A DNA stretch of 64,000 nt, taken from Vitis vinifera (Eukaryota > Streptophyta > Magnoliopsida > Vitales > Vitaceae). Under the pieces are notes generated by a model. It was not told the DNA's origin. It did no database searches and saw only the letters and a list, made by a program, of their open reading frames with translations. Made by a program: the position numbers and the translations under genes. This document shows positions 1 through 13,100 of this stretch, one piece after another (within the stretch, counting starts at the first letter, position 1; each line of letters starts with the position of its first letter). The DNA lies in NCBI RefSeq assembly GCF_030704535.1, contig NC_081812.1, forward strand, positions 16,775,001 through 16,839,000. Reading direction: 5' to 3'.

Positions 1-3000
1 CGACTCCTAATATTATTAGATATCATGGGCTTTTCGGCGGCAAAATTTTTGTATCGTTGTTTTTTAGAAAATAACTAAAATTTAAACAGATAACCTTTTT
101 AAAATACGATGTATTCAAAGGGCAATCATACCCTAGGCTTGGACACAGGACACTTATAGCTGAATTTTTTGTACCCCACTTTGACTATGGGCCCTACCGA
201 CTCTTTTAACTTGGGGCGACTCATTGATTGAAATATTGTGTTTTATATGTACCCCGTCTGAATCTGACATTTTTGTTTGTTTTCTTTTTTATGAAATTAT
301 ATTTAGATGACACGTCCAATGTATTTTTGTGATAAACAGTATGTCATGAAACATGCATTACCAAAACTATATGATAAATTCTTTGCATATTGAATGTTAT
401 CAAAATGAATGAACACCCAATAATTAATTAGTCAATTATGTTTAATTAATGTTATGTTAACCAATGTAAATGTCAATTTTGGACTCATTTATTTGTTCCA
501 TTTTTTAATTATTATTATTTTTTTGAATGAAGTGACATAATTTATGAAATTTATTCTTATATTTATGAGATGGTTATCTAAACGTGCAAGAATTGATAAT
601 TTGTATTTGATAAAAGAATCATATAGAAAAAGTTATAATGTATGATTATGGAATTGATTTACTAGCATATATCCATTTTTTAAGAACAAATATGCCGTGT
701 TCGACTGAAGGAATTTTGCAAGTGTTTCTGTCAGGAGGCCATGTGCCATGGTGCAATACATAATTGAAGGACGATGGGAGGGCCCTTTTTAAGCTCAATT
801 ATGCAAGTAGAATTTATTGATCTTTATTTTAGTACACCCTGGGATTTTTGCTATGGTCGGAAATTGACAAGACATGGGTACCACATACTTGTAGACTTGC
901 AAGATTCTAAACTCTGATGCCATGGCATTTTATGGTTCTAAATTGAAAAAGCACTCGAAAGCTTCTCATTGGAAAAAAAAAACGAGAAGAGGAAGAAGAA
1001 CAAGAAGTTGACAGTCTGCTGGGCATAGCAGTCCAGGTATTGGTCATCGGTCCCATGGCCAATAGTTATGGCCTGCGAACAAAGGCAGTGATCATAGTTG
1101 GGGGCCTGGGGGCCTGGGGCCCTTCACCCTGGCTGGTTGTCCCTACTTTCAAGATTGTAAGTACTAGCTGTTTGCCTTTTATGGGGTGCGGCCTGGGGTT
1201 TTACGAATAGGGGGTTCTTTAGGTTTTAGCTGGTAGAGTCGCTGTTGGTGTTCCTCTACTCAATTATATGGTTAAATTTGTGCTTTACTTTCAGGCACTT
1301 GGCCCTGGCCCCTAGGCCTTTTCACACACTGATGTAGAACGATCAAGCGTTTCAAAAGAAGTAAACAGGGTTGAGACCTGCCTCGGTCAGTATATGGCAA
1401 AGATTTAATTCTTTCTCAAGGTTTTTCAACCCAATCACGTTAAATACCTTTACACTAAACTGTAATTATGGTCAGTCTTACGATCCGGTTCCTCCCATCT
1501 ATCCATGGTTCATGAGATAATTGGCTCCACACACTTTTTTCCATTGGGGATTGGTTATAAATGTTACGAACTTCTGCTTCCAAAGTGTAAAGGATTAGTC
1601 ATGAAAGTCACAAACTTTTCTTCCCAAGGGTCCTAACATCCTCATTGGCTCACGACTCAGGAATTGTTTTATTTTATATATTATTTAATTATAGATCGAC
1701 TTAAAATCATTTATCATAACATGAAAACATTTTATATGTATTATTCATTTTGAACAAACAATTCAAGATTTTAAAAAACATTTGTATGGTTAAGATAAAC
1801 TCATTAAATATATTATAAAAAAAAACTTATACCATCAATTGATTTGAGATATCACAATTATTACACTTCCTTGCTGATGTAATATTCTTTTTGTGTCTAT
1901 GATATTGTTGTACTAATTACAACACTTACTCAAATTCTCGTATTAAGATCATGGATTGATTTTAATACATTTTCTTTTATATATATCTATATATGTATAT
2001 TAATTATGTGCTCAATGGACTACCATGACTTTAAAATGTATTTTCATAAGATGAACACTTTTACATATAAGGCCTCCCATGGAATTACAAGATTAAGAAT
2101 CAATTCTAATATAATAATTATTTATTTTAATGTAGATATTATCAATTATGAGTCTAGCCCTTCATAAATTAAAAATATATGTTAGAAATTTCTTCTTCTT
2201 ATGGAATATGGAATATCATACCTCACCCCTCCTTTATATCGGAATGTCGAATCATAATTCATATGTTGCTTGGATCCAAAAAATTATAATTAAAGATTAA
2301 CTTTGATACAATCCATCATGACTACACCGTGTGGATATATTATTCGTTTCGGAACCATCATCCTTACAATTTTAAAATACTATATACATTTAAAAGAAGT
2401 TCCCTATATATATATATATATATATGACTTTTCTCTTTAACTAATATGAGATATTAGAAGAACAATATTTTCACACAATAAAAAATAAGTTATAACAAAT
2501 AGTATTGATGTCCTAACCTTGATATGAGAGTCTAGGTTCTGTTAGTCCCATAATCACATGATACACAACAATAATATCATGTTATATGAATAGGATGATT
2601 ATAAGACCCCATATTGATGCCTTTTAAATTTGTAAAACCCTAATTTAGAGGGGAAAATGTTTACATGATAAATTGTAAGATATTATGTTTTATTAAAGGG
2701 AGTGATTGTAAGATTTTATGTAGGCGTGTGAAATAATTTTGATTAAAATATTTTTAGCACACATTTAAAAAAAAAAATGTTTTTGTCTTTATATAACAAA
2801 AAAAAAATGTCATTTTTGAAAAAACCATTTGTCAATAATAGTGATCCTTTAAAATTTTTAAAGTAATGTCATACACTTAAGGTATGTTAATGAACTGTTT
2901 TATAGAATAGGTTTCTATTTTCTAAACCAAAAAAAACATAAAATATATTTGACAATTAAAAACTATTTTATATATTTTTTTAATAATAAAAAATATAGTG

Positions 3001-5758
3001 TTTTAAGATAACATCTTTTAATTGTTTTATATTGTTATCACTTGTTTGTTGAATGTTATTTTAAAATATAATTACATAAATATATAAAATGATTAAAAAT
3101 AAAACATTAGATATAAAAATCATTTTTAAAAATATTAAAAATATGCTAAAAATATATTAGGTTTTCAAATAAACTTATATTTTATAAAAATCATATAACA
3201 AATTTTTAAATTATTTTCAAAAACTATTTTTTATAATTATTTTTAAAACAGTTTCCAAACCCTTAATTTTGATAAGAAAATACTTTTAAATAATAAAAAA
3301 ATTAACTCCCCTATAATAATTTATAATCAACTTTTAATTATACTAAACACTTGTTTAATGAGATTATAACCTATGTGGCAAACTGGATCTTAAAAAAATT
3401 ATCTAAAGAAGGAGCATCTATTTCACATATAAAATATTTTTAAATTGTAAAATATTTTAATCCTATTCTGAAAACTCTAATTCCAACTTTTCAATATTCA
3501 ATTTTTATTTTTATTTTATTTTATTTTTTTACTTTCTTTAAATTGGTCCAATATAGTCATGTATCATACATGTTATAAAAATTTTAAATCAATGAATTTC
3601 AATAGTGAAATTAGCATATTCATAACGAAATGAATGAGGTGAGAATTTTGAAAGTCAGTTAATGTAACAGTAAAATATTTAATTATAATTAAACATCATT
3701 GCGCGCCTGAAAATTCTCAAAATAAAGTGATTGACTAATCGTGTAGTTTATTGTTCAAAATCATGACACGTCCTAATAATATAAACCTCCTACATTCGCA
3801 TTAATTATTAAAGCGGCAGGCTGATTCAAATGTCTGGTGCGGCTCTGCCAGATTTTGAAAATCATATTAGGAAAAGAAAAAGGGTACGTGGCTGCGGTTA
3901 TGATTCGATAGTGTAAGTTGAATGAGACGTCGTGGTCACGTTCCGCGGAGCCGCATGAGTCGTTTTTTGTCTGCCGAGTGTCTCGTGCCCGAACTTCAGT
4001 AACCTTCATCCCCTTCGGCCTTTTCTTCTAATAACGCGCTGTTACCCATAAAAGGACGGCAAGAGTCGGCCGCGTTGGCAATAACGACCTTTGACCATTG
4101 ACTCTCAACTCTCAACAAAAAGTCCCGATTGGAATGCCCAACCAGCAACCTTCCTCTACGGCTCTTCAATGCCCACCCCCTATTCTTAATACCGTACTAA
4201 CACTTTGGAACTGTTTCGAATCATGCCAAATTAAAATAAATAAAAATTATCGTGAGCTCTTGAAATTCATAGACGTTATTAATTAAATATTTAATTTAAT
4301 ACTAATGCGAAGTGGATGGAGGCATGTGGCACATGTACACACTTTGGTTTAACTTAAATTATTGATGAAATCCATTGCCCATGTTCTAGATTTTGACATT
4401 TTGCAGTATTGGGTATCGTTTATTGGTCTTTTATTTAGCTGTTTTTAAAGCAAGCCCTTGAAGATTCAATTGGTCAATTTTGTACGTAATGAGACAATTG
4501 TAGGTTATGGTTTGTTAATTTGTGACAAGTTTGCCATAAATAGCCCATGTTATAGCAACCCATGTAATGCTTTCAAAAAAATTAGTCTGAATAGTTTTAA
4601 ATGGAAAAATAATATTCAATTATATGAACACGTTGGTTAAAACATACTACTACTATTCAAGCACCGAGTGGATTAGGATGAGAATAGATTGCACCAAGGG
4701 TTGCCATGTCCCACGTTATTGCTACGTAAAGTAAAGCTCTCACGGGAATTGCAATAGAAATAAAGAAGAAATGGTATACGCTGACCTAAGTGTGAAATGA
4801 CCATTTTAAAACAAAACCGGTCTATTAAATTTTTGTAAATGGCATACTGAAATTTCCAGAAGACCAATTCAAATTTCTTAGCAACCAAACGCGTTAGGCA
4901 TTCGAACCTTTTTATATCCGTTGATGTATGGATCTGGGCAAAAGACGCTTTCCAATTGAAAAGGGCTGTTGGGCGTGGGTTTGACCAGGTCTCCGTTTTG
5001 AGAAATGTCCCTCCAAATAGTTAAGTTGGTGAGATAATAGAAAAAACAAAAAAAAAACAAAATCTTTCTAGAAGGCCTTTGGATTGATCACCGAAGCAAC
5101 GGTTGGTATGGAAACCCCACCATCTTTAATTCAAAATCTTGACTTCGAGGGATAATAAAAGCTCATAACTGCGTAATTATAAGCTATGCCAAATTTTCTT
5201 AGTGTCGAGTTGCATGACCTTACCTACCATCACACTAATTCTTTGATGCAAATGATAGAGTTTTGAAATATTTTCCAATAAAAATAATCAAAATTTTGAA
5301 TTGGTTCTTTAAGCTCTGCAGTGTATGTCATTTAATTTTTGCAATTAACATATTTGTTTGTACGTTATAGCTGGCTAAAGAGTCTATTTTGAAAAGTCAT
5401 TTAATAAATCTAATATTACTTTTAATCATGGTCAATTGAATTTTATCTGTCACTTTATGCAATTTGCAACAGCCGAATAAAATAAATAAAACAATAAATT
5501 TTAGGTAGAATTCTTGGGCTAATACATCATTTATCTTATTTTATTTTTGGTCAAGAAAATTTCTTCCAGGTTAAGCAATAATGTTCTCAAAATCATAACA
5601 ATAAGACATCATCAATCAAATTGTTTCATGTGTGTAAATAACGTTTTATTAATCAAATTATATCACTTATAAAAAGAAATGTTTCATTATTTCGTATATC
5701 ATATATAGTCTCATTGTTTTATACTTTGGTTGTATTACTTTATATTTTAATGTTATTT
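1..5758. other. Gene-free AT-rich intergenic DNA
   Basis: I see no supportable gene here. ORFs are short, lack splice context and resemble no family I know. The stretch at 1-240 has phrases (for example 'ggcgactca') like those near gypsy LTR ends and may be the tail of an element starting left of the window; this is a guess. A (TA)n microsatellite lies at about 2405-2425. An old MITE-like element at 2881-3266 is listed separately. The less AT-rich patch at 3760-4160 could be single-copy DNA, but no exon structure is visible. Confidence 0.6.
2881..3266. repeat. Degenerate MITE-like element, copy A
   Basis: This is an AT-rich non-coding block full of runs such as 'gttttatagaata', 'ggtttctattttct' and 'acagtttccaaaccc'. 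It shares its phrase order with blocks at 20831-21640, 39309-39716 and 62340-62735: a 'ttttctatttt' start, 'aacatcttttaattgttttatatt' type middle, and an end in 'ttttcaaa..gtttccaaaccc'. The recurrence and roughly 400 bp size suggest a high-copy non-autonomous DNA transposon. Its ends are eroded here and no target duplication was identified. Confidence 0.45.
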
Positions 5759-7505
5759 TGTAGACCCCAAAATTTGTCTTATTTTTATTTTACATTGATT
5801 TTGAGTCCAATTTTGTCCTTAAATTTTAAATTCCAATTACATATTTTTTTTTGCTCACTAACCATTTAATAGCTTTTATTATTTTGTATATCATTTTATT
5901 TTATTTTATTACCAATACTTTTATTTTTTTATTATTATTACTATTATTATTATTATTATTATTATATCTATTTTATTTGATTTGATTATACTAGTAATTG
6001 TTGTTTGTGATATTTGAATTGTTGAATTAATATGAAATTCGAGTTAATTTGTTGGTGGTAAATTAATATGAAACTTGGGCTATTTTTGTTTTTGCATGGG
6101 CTCGTTCTGCGAACCTATTCGCTGAGCATAAATTTATGACACGTGGAGCACGGAATTTCATGGAACAAAGTGAGATTCGAAAAACTGTAAATGGAGCATT
6201 GAACTTGTTGTAAGCCTACTAGGGTATATATTTTATTTCTCATTTATATTTAGTTTTATTTTTATTGATTTCTGTAAATATTTATTTGTGTATATTTACT
6301 TGTATGTATAAAATTGAACATCGAACAAACTAGAAATTTTGTTTAAATGAGAGGAAAAATTTAGTAAATGTGTTTTGATGAAACAATGATTTTAAGATAT
6401 TATTTTTAATAAAAAAAAAGTTTTTTTTATTATTTATAAAAATTCAGAAAAATACATTTAGAAAAATCCAAAAAAATTGTTTTTAATAGATTTCAAAAAA
6501 TTGTTTTTAATGACATTGTCCAAAATTTTCTTTGTTTAATAAAAATTGTCCAAAATTTGTTTTTAATAAAATTGCCCCAAAATTTAATTTTTAATAAAAC
6601 TGTCCAAAAAAATGTTTTTCTTAAATGAAATTTTTTCCCTTAATTAAAATGGGATTAAAAGTATTTTTTAGAAATTAAGGATTTATTTATTTATTTTTAA
6701 TTAAAATTTATTTTGCAAATAAAGTTATGTCATTTTAAATAATTTGTAAAAATCACTCTTTTAAATGAAAATCAATCTAAATACTTTTGTAAATAAAATT
6801 GTAAAAATCCATTATTTTCTAATAAAAGCAAGTAAAAATAATTTTTGTGCCCAAATTGAAATTTTGTAATAAATTCTTTTGATACTAAGTGTAAATAACT
6901 TTTTTGAAAATTGAATACAAAACGAAGTTGAGAAAATAAATTGATTCTTTTTTGTAAGTAAATAAATTGAAATCATTAATTCAAAATCATTTTTAATAAA
7001 ATCTTTTGAAATTTTTAAAATTTTTTTTAATATCTTTTATTTATTTAATTCAATAAATCATTCTGCATAATTCTCTTATTATTTATTTTATGTATTTTCG
7101 TAATTAGATTTCATCATTATTTGTGTATATTGCTTTTCACTATGACTTGTACATGCTCATTTGCTTTATTATTAATTTTGGTATCTATGATTAATTAGTT
7201 AATTGCCATAATTGCTTCATTTTATTAGTAGAGACCCGACTTTAAGGATTTAGAGGGGTGCTACGGTCTTTACCGTACCTTCCTGATAAGTAACCTGACC
7301 TCTGAACCCGATCCGGTTTTTCACAGACCACCTTTTCCAAAATAAGAAGTGGTTTTCTTTCTTATTTTGTTTACCCTTTAAAAATAAAACAAAAATAAGC
7401 GACGACTCCAAGTCTTTTTTTCTAAAAATCAAATTTCATCAAATAAAACAAAAAGCGAGTTTCGCCATCGAGTGGGAACGCATCCAACGAAATGTGGGAT
7501 CCACA
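5759..7505 (+). mobile_element. Solo LTR, Ty3/gypsy-like
   Basis: The block begins TGTAGACCCC and ends GGGATCCACA, which are near inverted complements with the TG...CA ends of an LTR. The flanking five bases are tattt (5754-5758) and cattt (7506-7510), a target duplication with one mismatch. The right third (7210-7500) carries the GC-richer tract with 'cctgataagtaacctgacc', 'gatccggtttttcacagacc' and 'gcgacgactcc' that I recognise from plant gypsy LTR 3' regions. The middle is AT-rich with imperfect ~30 bp repeats around the phrase 'ttgtccaaaattt' (6460-6620) and an (ATT)n tract near 5930-5965. No gag or pol adjoins either end, so this is best read as a solo LTR left by LTR-LTR recombination. 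Orientation is inferred from the conserved 3' tract. Confidence 0.65.
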
Positions 7506-9560
7506 CATTTATTTGTAACTTTGGTTTTGTATCTTCATATCATCGTTTTAATACTCCAAATTTCATTATATAATTTGAATGACCAAAATCCGAAATTTGA
7601 CATCGTAAAATTGTCACACATGTCAAAAGTTAGATATCACACCAAATCATAAGTTCATCAACCTTATCATATGTACAAAAAGGTTTTAATGAAACCTAAA
7701 TTATAAGATCTGCAACAAAATATCTAACTTGTTTACATGATAAAAGGTTAATTTTACTCATGTTTTTAGTGAAGTTTGGATTCAAAACAATTAATTATCA
7801 TTAGTTTGAATTAAATACTTTACTTGTTATTTTTATTCACTTTTTATTTGATTTATGATTGAATAAATTTTAGTTTAAATAAGTGCTAGTTTACACTTAA
7901 AAAATGAGTGAAATTTATGTATACAATAAAGGAATAAAAGGTTAAAGTAATATACATTTTTTGTTTTTTTTAAGAAAAATGTCTGACCCAATATATTGGT
8001 ATGTAATGAGAAAATAGGTTTATTGAGCAGAGTGCTTAATATATACGATAAGCATTTTTTCAGAATAGTACTGCATTTTTTTCCCTGACAACTGCGTATC
8101 TCTGAATAGCACCAGAAAACAAGGCCAGAGAAGAGTCCTGTCCCATTGGGTGATAGTTTTAGAAATTGGACGGACCATTAACCAAATTTTGCTTTGTAAA
8201 ATGGTGCATGACTGCATGTGGACAACCTATTTTGTACGATCGAGGGAGAATGTTCAACTATAACCATAAGACCAAAGTAAAAGTTGGATCGGCTTTTACC
8301 CCCCATATAATATTGTACATGCATTTCTCCATAACATGAAACCTTTCACGGCCGCTGTAAGCCTGTAATTATTACCCAGTCACCCAAACTTTAATCATCA
8401 CCAAGGTCCAAGCCATGTTATTTTGAAAGTCCTCCACCGAGCCAATAAATGTAATGATTCCAAGGATAGTTCGCTTGAGATTACCTAAAAATGAACTCTT
8501 CAATATTATTTCACTGACTTAAAAAAATATACATTGAATACAAATTTTGCATTGGAATTGATGTCATTGAGATTTGCCAATCAGATTGCCCAGCTAAGAC
8601 CCCAATCCTCAGACAGACATGCTAACACATGGAAAGGCCAGAAAAATAAAATAAAAATAAAAATCAGTAACGACCGAAAGTGGCTTTCTTTCCTTTTTTT
8701 TCTTCTATCAGGAGGCGGGCACGTGGAGGGGTTGATTTGATTTTTTTGATGATTAGGAGGGGTGAATTGTCTAGTCTCCAGTGCACATGTCGAAGTCCTG
8801 AGTAGTTGCGTGGATGGGGTTATTCAAATTTTGGAGCAGAAGAGTGTGGGGGGCTCTGGAGCCGAGACGCCCGTGACTAGCGTGCGTGTCAGCACACTCT
8901 CCCGTCATTTTAAGAAAGACTAGGGTTATTTTCGTAGTTGACCAGTGATCGAAAGAATGGCTGGGCCACTTGCCCTAACCTCGAACCAATCTTCCAATGT
9001 TGTTATAATTGTAACCTGTGAAATGTGCAACATATTTTGAAATAATTATACGAGAGCAGAGTGGGAACAGCGAGGACAGGACCTGGGAGATAGAGAAAGT
9101 AGAGGGAGAGAGAGATCGTAGGAAGAGATATTTACCATGTTTTGCAGCAGGCCGCGGCCGGAGGGAACGAAACCATTCAGAGCCTCTCTTCTCTTCCCCA
9201 ACTCTATTTTTTAGACGCCGCCTCTCCATTTATCTTAATTCTGAATTTTGTTATTAATCCTTATATTTATGAAAACCATCATTCCTCCTTGCCATCTGGT
9301 GTCATTGAAGTTTTTTTTGAGCACCTACTTTTTTTTTTTAAAATTAAAAATTAGATAAAATATATTTTTCTTTAAATATTTTGGTAGCTTATTGTCTTTT
9401 AGAAATTCTGTAAACATTTTATTAAATAATTTTTGCTAATTAAAAGCATTTATTATAATGGGCAGGTTTTTTTTATCCCATTTTATTCCCTTATTTGAAA
9501 ACCATTTATCTTCAGAGATGGTACAACGCATGCTTTGTAACCATCTACTAGAAAGATTCT
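7506..9560. other. Intergenic DNA upstream of the IPCS gene
   Basis: No gene is supportable. The stretch 8530-9260 is less AT-rich and has purine-rich runs ('agagggagagagagatcg' near 9100), but the ORFs lie on both strands with no family resemblance or splice logic. Part of it may be distal promoter of the gene that starts at 10181. Confidence 0.5.
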
Positions 9561-9567
9561 TCAATCC

Positions 9568-9672
9568 CACGTGACCGGCTGATTCGGCAAAATTTAAATT
9601 AATTCAAAATACTAAAATGAAAAATCTATTTATAAATTATAAAAAGGGGAGGAATTATTATAAATATAAAAG
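9568..9672 (+). promoter_or_regulatory. Putative promoter elements of IPCS (G-box, TATA)
   Basis: A CACGTG G-box palindrome lies at 9568-9573. TATA-like sequences follow: ttataaaaag at 9637-9646 and TATAAAAG at 9665-9672. Transcription would then start near 9700, giving a 5' leader of about 480 bases before the ATG at 10181. The pyrimidine-rich stretch at 9760-9900 fits a plant leader, and a leader intron cannot be excluded. This rests on motifs only. Confidence 0.4.
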
Positions 9673-10180
9673 TATTTTTTTAATTACGTGGATTAAAAAG
9701 ATTTTTTTGGGTAGTAGCTTTTTAATTTCGCAAGGGAGTGGCGATCTCTCCTATTAAAGCCTTGTTTTTCTTCTCAACTGTCTCGCCGTGTTCAACTCGC
9801 GTTCAGCAGACAAAACGAGGGAGAAGAGAAAGCACGATTTTAATAATAACCTGATATTCTTTTTTTTTCATCTGCTTTGCTTTTCCCCCTACGATCTTAG
9901 GTTTGTTGATCTCGACAATTAGGTTTTCAATCAGATCTTCTGTAGTTCGTCGTTTTGCGGATTCTGCGATTATCGGAAGGTTGAGCGTTTTGATTCTGGA
10001 GATTTGTGGAAGGTGCGATTTGGTTGGGGCATTAGTTTTTTTCTTTTAAAGGGAAAAACTCGTCAAGTTCTGAGGTTGAGAGGATATTTTGATGAGTTTG
10101 TGATGAATGATGGCACACTTAAGAGTTGTTTTGTGATGTAATATGGCACTGGTTTGCCACATAAGGAGAATAAAACGAAG

Positions 10181-13100
10181 ATGACGCTTTACATTGGTCG
10201 CGAGGCCTCCAAGGTTCCGTTCTATTCTTTTTCTAATTTTGCAAGTTTTGATATTTTTTGGCTGTATAGTTATTTCCTGAGAATTTAAGAAAGGGATTTG
10301 AAATCTCGCAACTCTCACTCTAATTCAAATTCAAACCTGTTGAGAGATTCCTACCTTCATCTCCTTTCCTCTGTTTTCTCGGAAACCAAACCAAGGGTCG
10401 TTAATATTTTTTCCTGCGATTTTCCACGCCTTTGAAACCTTTTGTTGATCTGCCTTTTTGTTTATTTGAGAAGCTATGGAAGAGAGTTTGTGCAGAGACA
10501 ACGACAGAGCTCAACCTCCTCTTAGAGAATTGGAAGTATCTACTCGCTGGTCTAATTTTTCAGGTTTAAATTTCTTCATAATCAACCTCTGCAACTTTAT
10601 GTTTTTCTTATTCAAGAAAAAGAAGAATTGTCCATTCTTTTGTGGAATTCGACTTTTATGTATCAAATTTGAACAAAAAGAAAAATAGCGCCTCAGAAGG
10701 CCTAATTTTAGGAGCAAGGCGAGGGCTTGAATTGTTTTTTTGGTATGCATAGATCATTTGACTCTTGGCAAGAAATGCATGTTAAAGAAACGTATGATCT
10801 GGTAAAAGGTCATAGTATGTTTTCCTTCCTTCTTTATTTTTACTTTGGACTCCACTTATGCTTTTAGCATAAGATTACTTCTGAAAAGTTGTTACCAGGT
10901 CACAAAACTGGTCCTTGGACAAATGTCCTTATCGATTTGTGAACACGCTTTTATATTTTTACCGATTACCAATGGGGCTATAGCACAGTCTGGTGTGCTG
11001 GAGGGTTTTAAGAATCTTGACTGTTTTTGGCATCTGCAGCAACCACCCCCTTACTGCATTGTGACTGAAATTTTCCTTTAAGCATGATTTGAATGTGGAA
11101 GTTCTGTGTTAATTTTTTATTTTCATTATGCTAATAAATAACAGCTCAAGATGCCTTTTTGGAAATACTTGTGATTCATGCTGAAATCCTATTTTGTACT
11201 GTGGAGCACAGACATTACACTATATGGATATACTAACATGGAAATGCTGAAAAAGTAGCCTCATTCAGCTGTATAAATATATATCTTTATCTGTCATTCT
11301 ATTATACACAACAATATAAGTTGTTCGGTGATTAGGTTGGCAAAGTTTCTAGTTTTCACATGAAATGACTGCAAAACTTGGAAGAAGCTAGATGAAGTTC
11401 ATGTTATATTTTTATACTATATATGCCATTGGTGCTACTTCTCTGTTGTTATATGTTTTTTTTCTTTAAAATCTATTATTTTCCATACCAAAACACATCT
11501 TGATATGTTGACAATATGCTTGATGGATTTGCATTACATAAAAGGAAGACATTAATTTTGATTTTTTGACACTTCTCAGTAGTGTCCAATTCGTTTACAT
11601 GGGTATTGATCTTCTTTAGAAGTGCAACATAGTTTTTGAAATGTTAATTTAAATTTTATCAGGGATTTCCCTATGTTCTTGTTTTCTAGGTTTTCAATAT
11701 CATGAAATTGTTTTGTTTTATATGGTTATGATGTGAAATACATTTCCTCATTTACAGTACATTCATGGACTGGCTGCTCGAGGAGTTCACTATTTACATC
11801 GGCCAGGACCAACACTTCAGGATGTTGGCTTTTTTCTTCTTCCAGTTAGTATCAATTTAGTTTGGTTTGTCTTTATACACACATGGAATGCACTTTTTAT
11901 TGCATAATTTTTTATTTTTTTTTGGAAATTTTAAATAAATGTTTTGAAAATTTTCTTATGATAGGAACTTGGCCCAGATAAAGCTTACATCAGTGAGACT
12001 GTATTCACCTTTGTCTTTCTCTCTTTTGTCTTGGTAAGGATCTTCCAGTCAAATAGTTTCCCTTGTTTTGTTACTGGCTGAAATTGTAGTTCCATTGTTT
12101 TGTAATAATGAACTGGAGTAGTTTGTGAGCCCGGAATTTGATTCAGTGCTGAAGAAATAATAGTGGTTTTGTTTGAGACCATACTTCTTGATTATGACAG
12201 CTAGGTGGTTTGTTACCACCTTGTACTTAGTCACACAGTGGATTAAAACTGACTCATGTTTTGTATTAAAGGGAGATTCTTCTGCCTTGAGTTACCCTAT
12301 GACTTGACCTGAGTAAATACCAGAATGTTAATTACATTATGCAAGAATGAGTAATACACTATGACTTGTATAAGTTGTAATGTATTGTGAACTTCACCAA
12401 GTCAAGCGAATTTTGTTGATTATGAAGGTTATGTATAACAGAATTACTCTGGAGTCATATCCTATGGAGAAGTTACTTGTGTATGTTTAGATGAGAATTT
12501 TGCTCTCTTTCTAACAGTGGGCTGTCTTTTGGTACAGTGGACTTTCCATCCCTTCATTTTCAAGGCCAAAAAGATCTACACAGTTCTATTGTGGTGCAGG
12601 GTTCTTGCATTTTTAGTTGTAAGTGCTGAGTCTTTTGTGTATCTAAATGTTCTGTCAATTTGGACTGATGAACTTCCATTATTTTATTTAGCCTTGCGGA
12701 AAACATATGGCTTAGAGTAATGGAAATGATTCCGTAATATTTCTAATTGTTATTTGTGTATGTGTGTTGCAGGCTTCTCAAAGTCTCCGGATAATCACAT
12801 TCTATTCTACGCAGCTCCCTGGTCCAAACTACCATTGTCGTGAGGTCATCATTACACCCTCTTTGATCATGTTTAAATAATTTAATTCTATGGGAATTTT
12901 CTAATTTTCTAATTCTTTTTCTCTGTATTTTACAGGGTTCAAAACTTGCTAGGCTGCCTCGTCCAGATAGTGCATTTGAAGTTCTCTTAATTAATTGTGA
13001 GCATCCCGTGTGTTAATCTTTTGTCTTTAGCTCATTACTAGTAGGCAATAAATATTTATGTGCTCATTAAGTTGTTGAATGTGCAGTTCCTCGGGGTGTA

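Noticed and set aside
9018..9354. Overlapping ORFs upstream of IPCS
   Set aside because: Open frames occur on both strands over the same purine-rich DNA; none has a recognisable domain.
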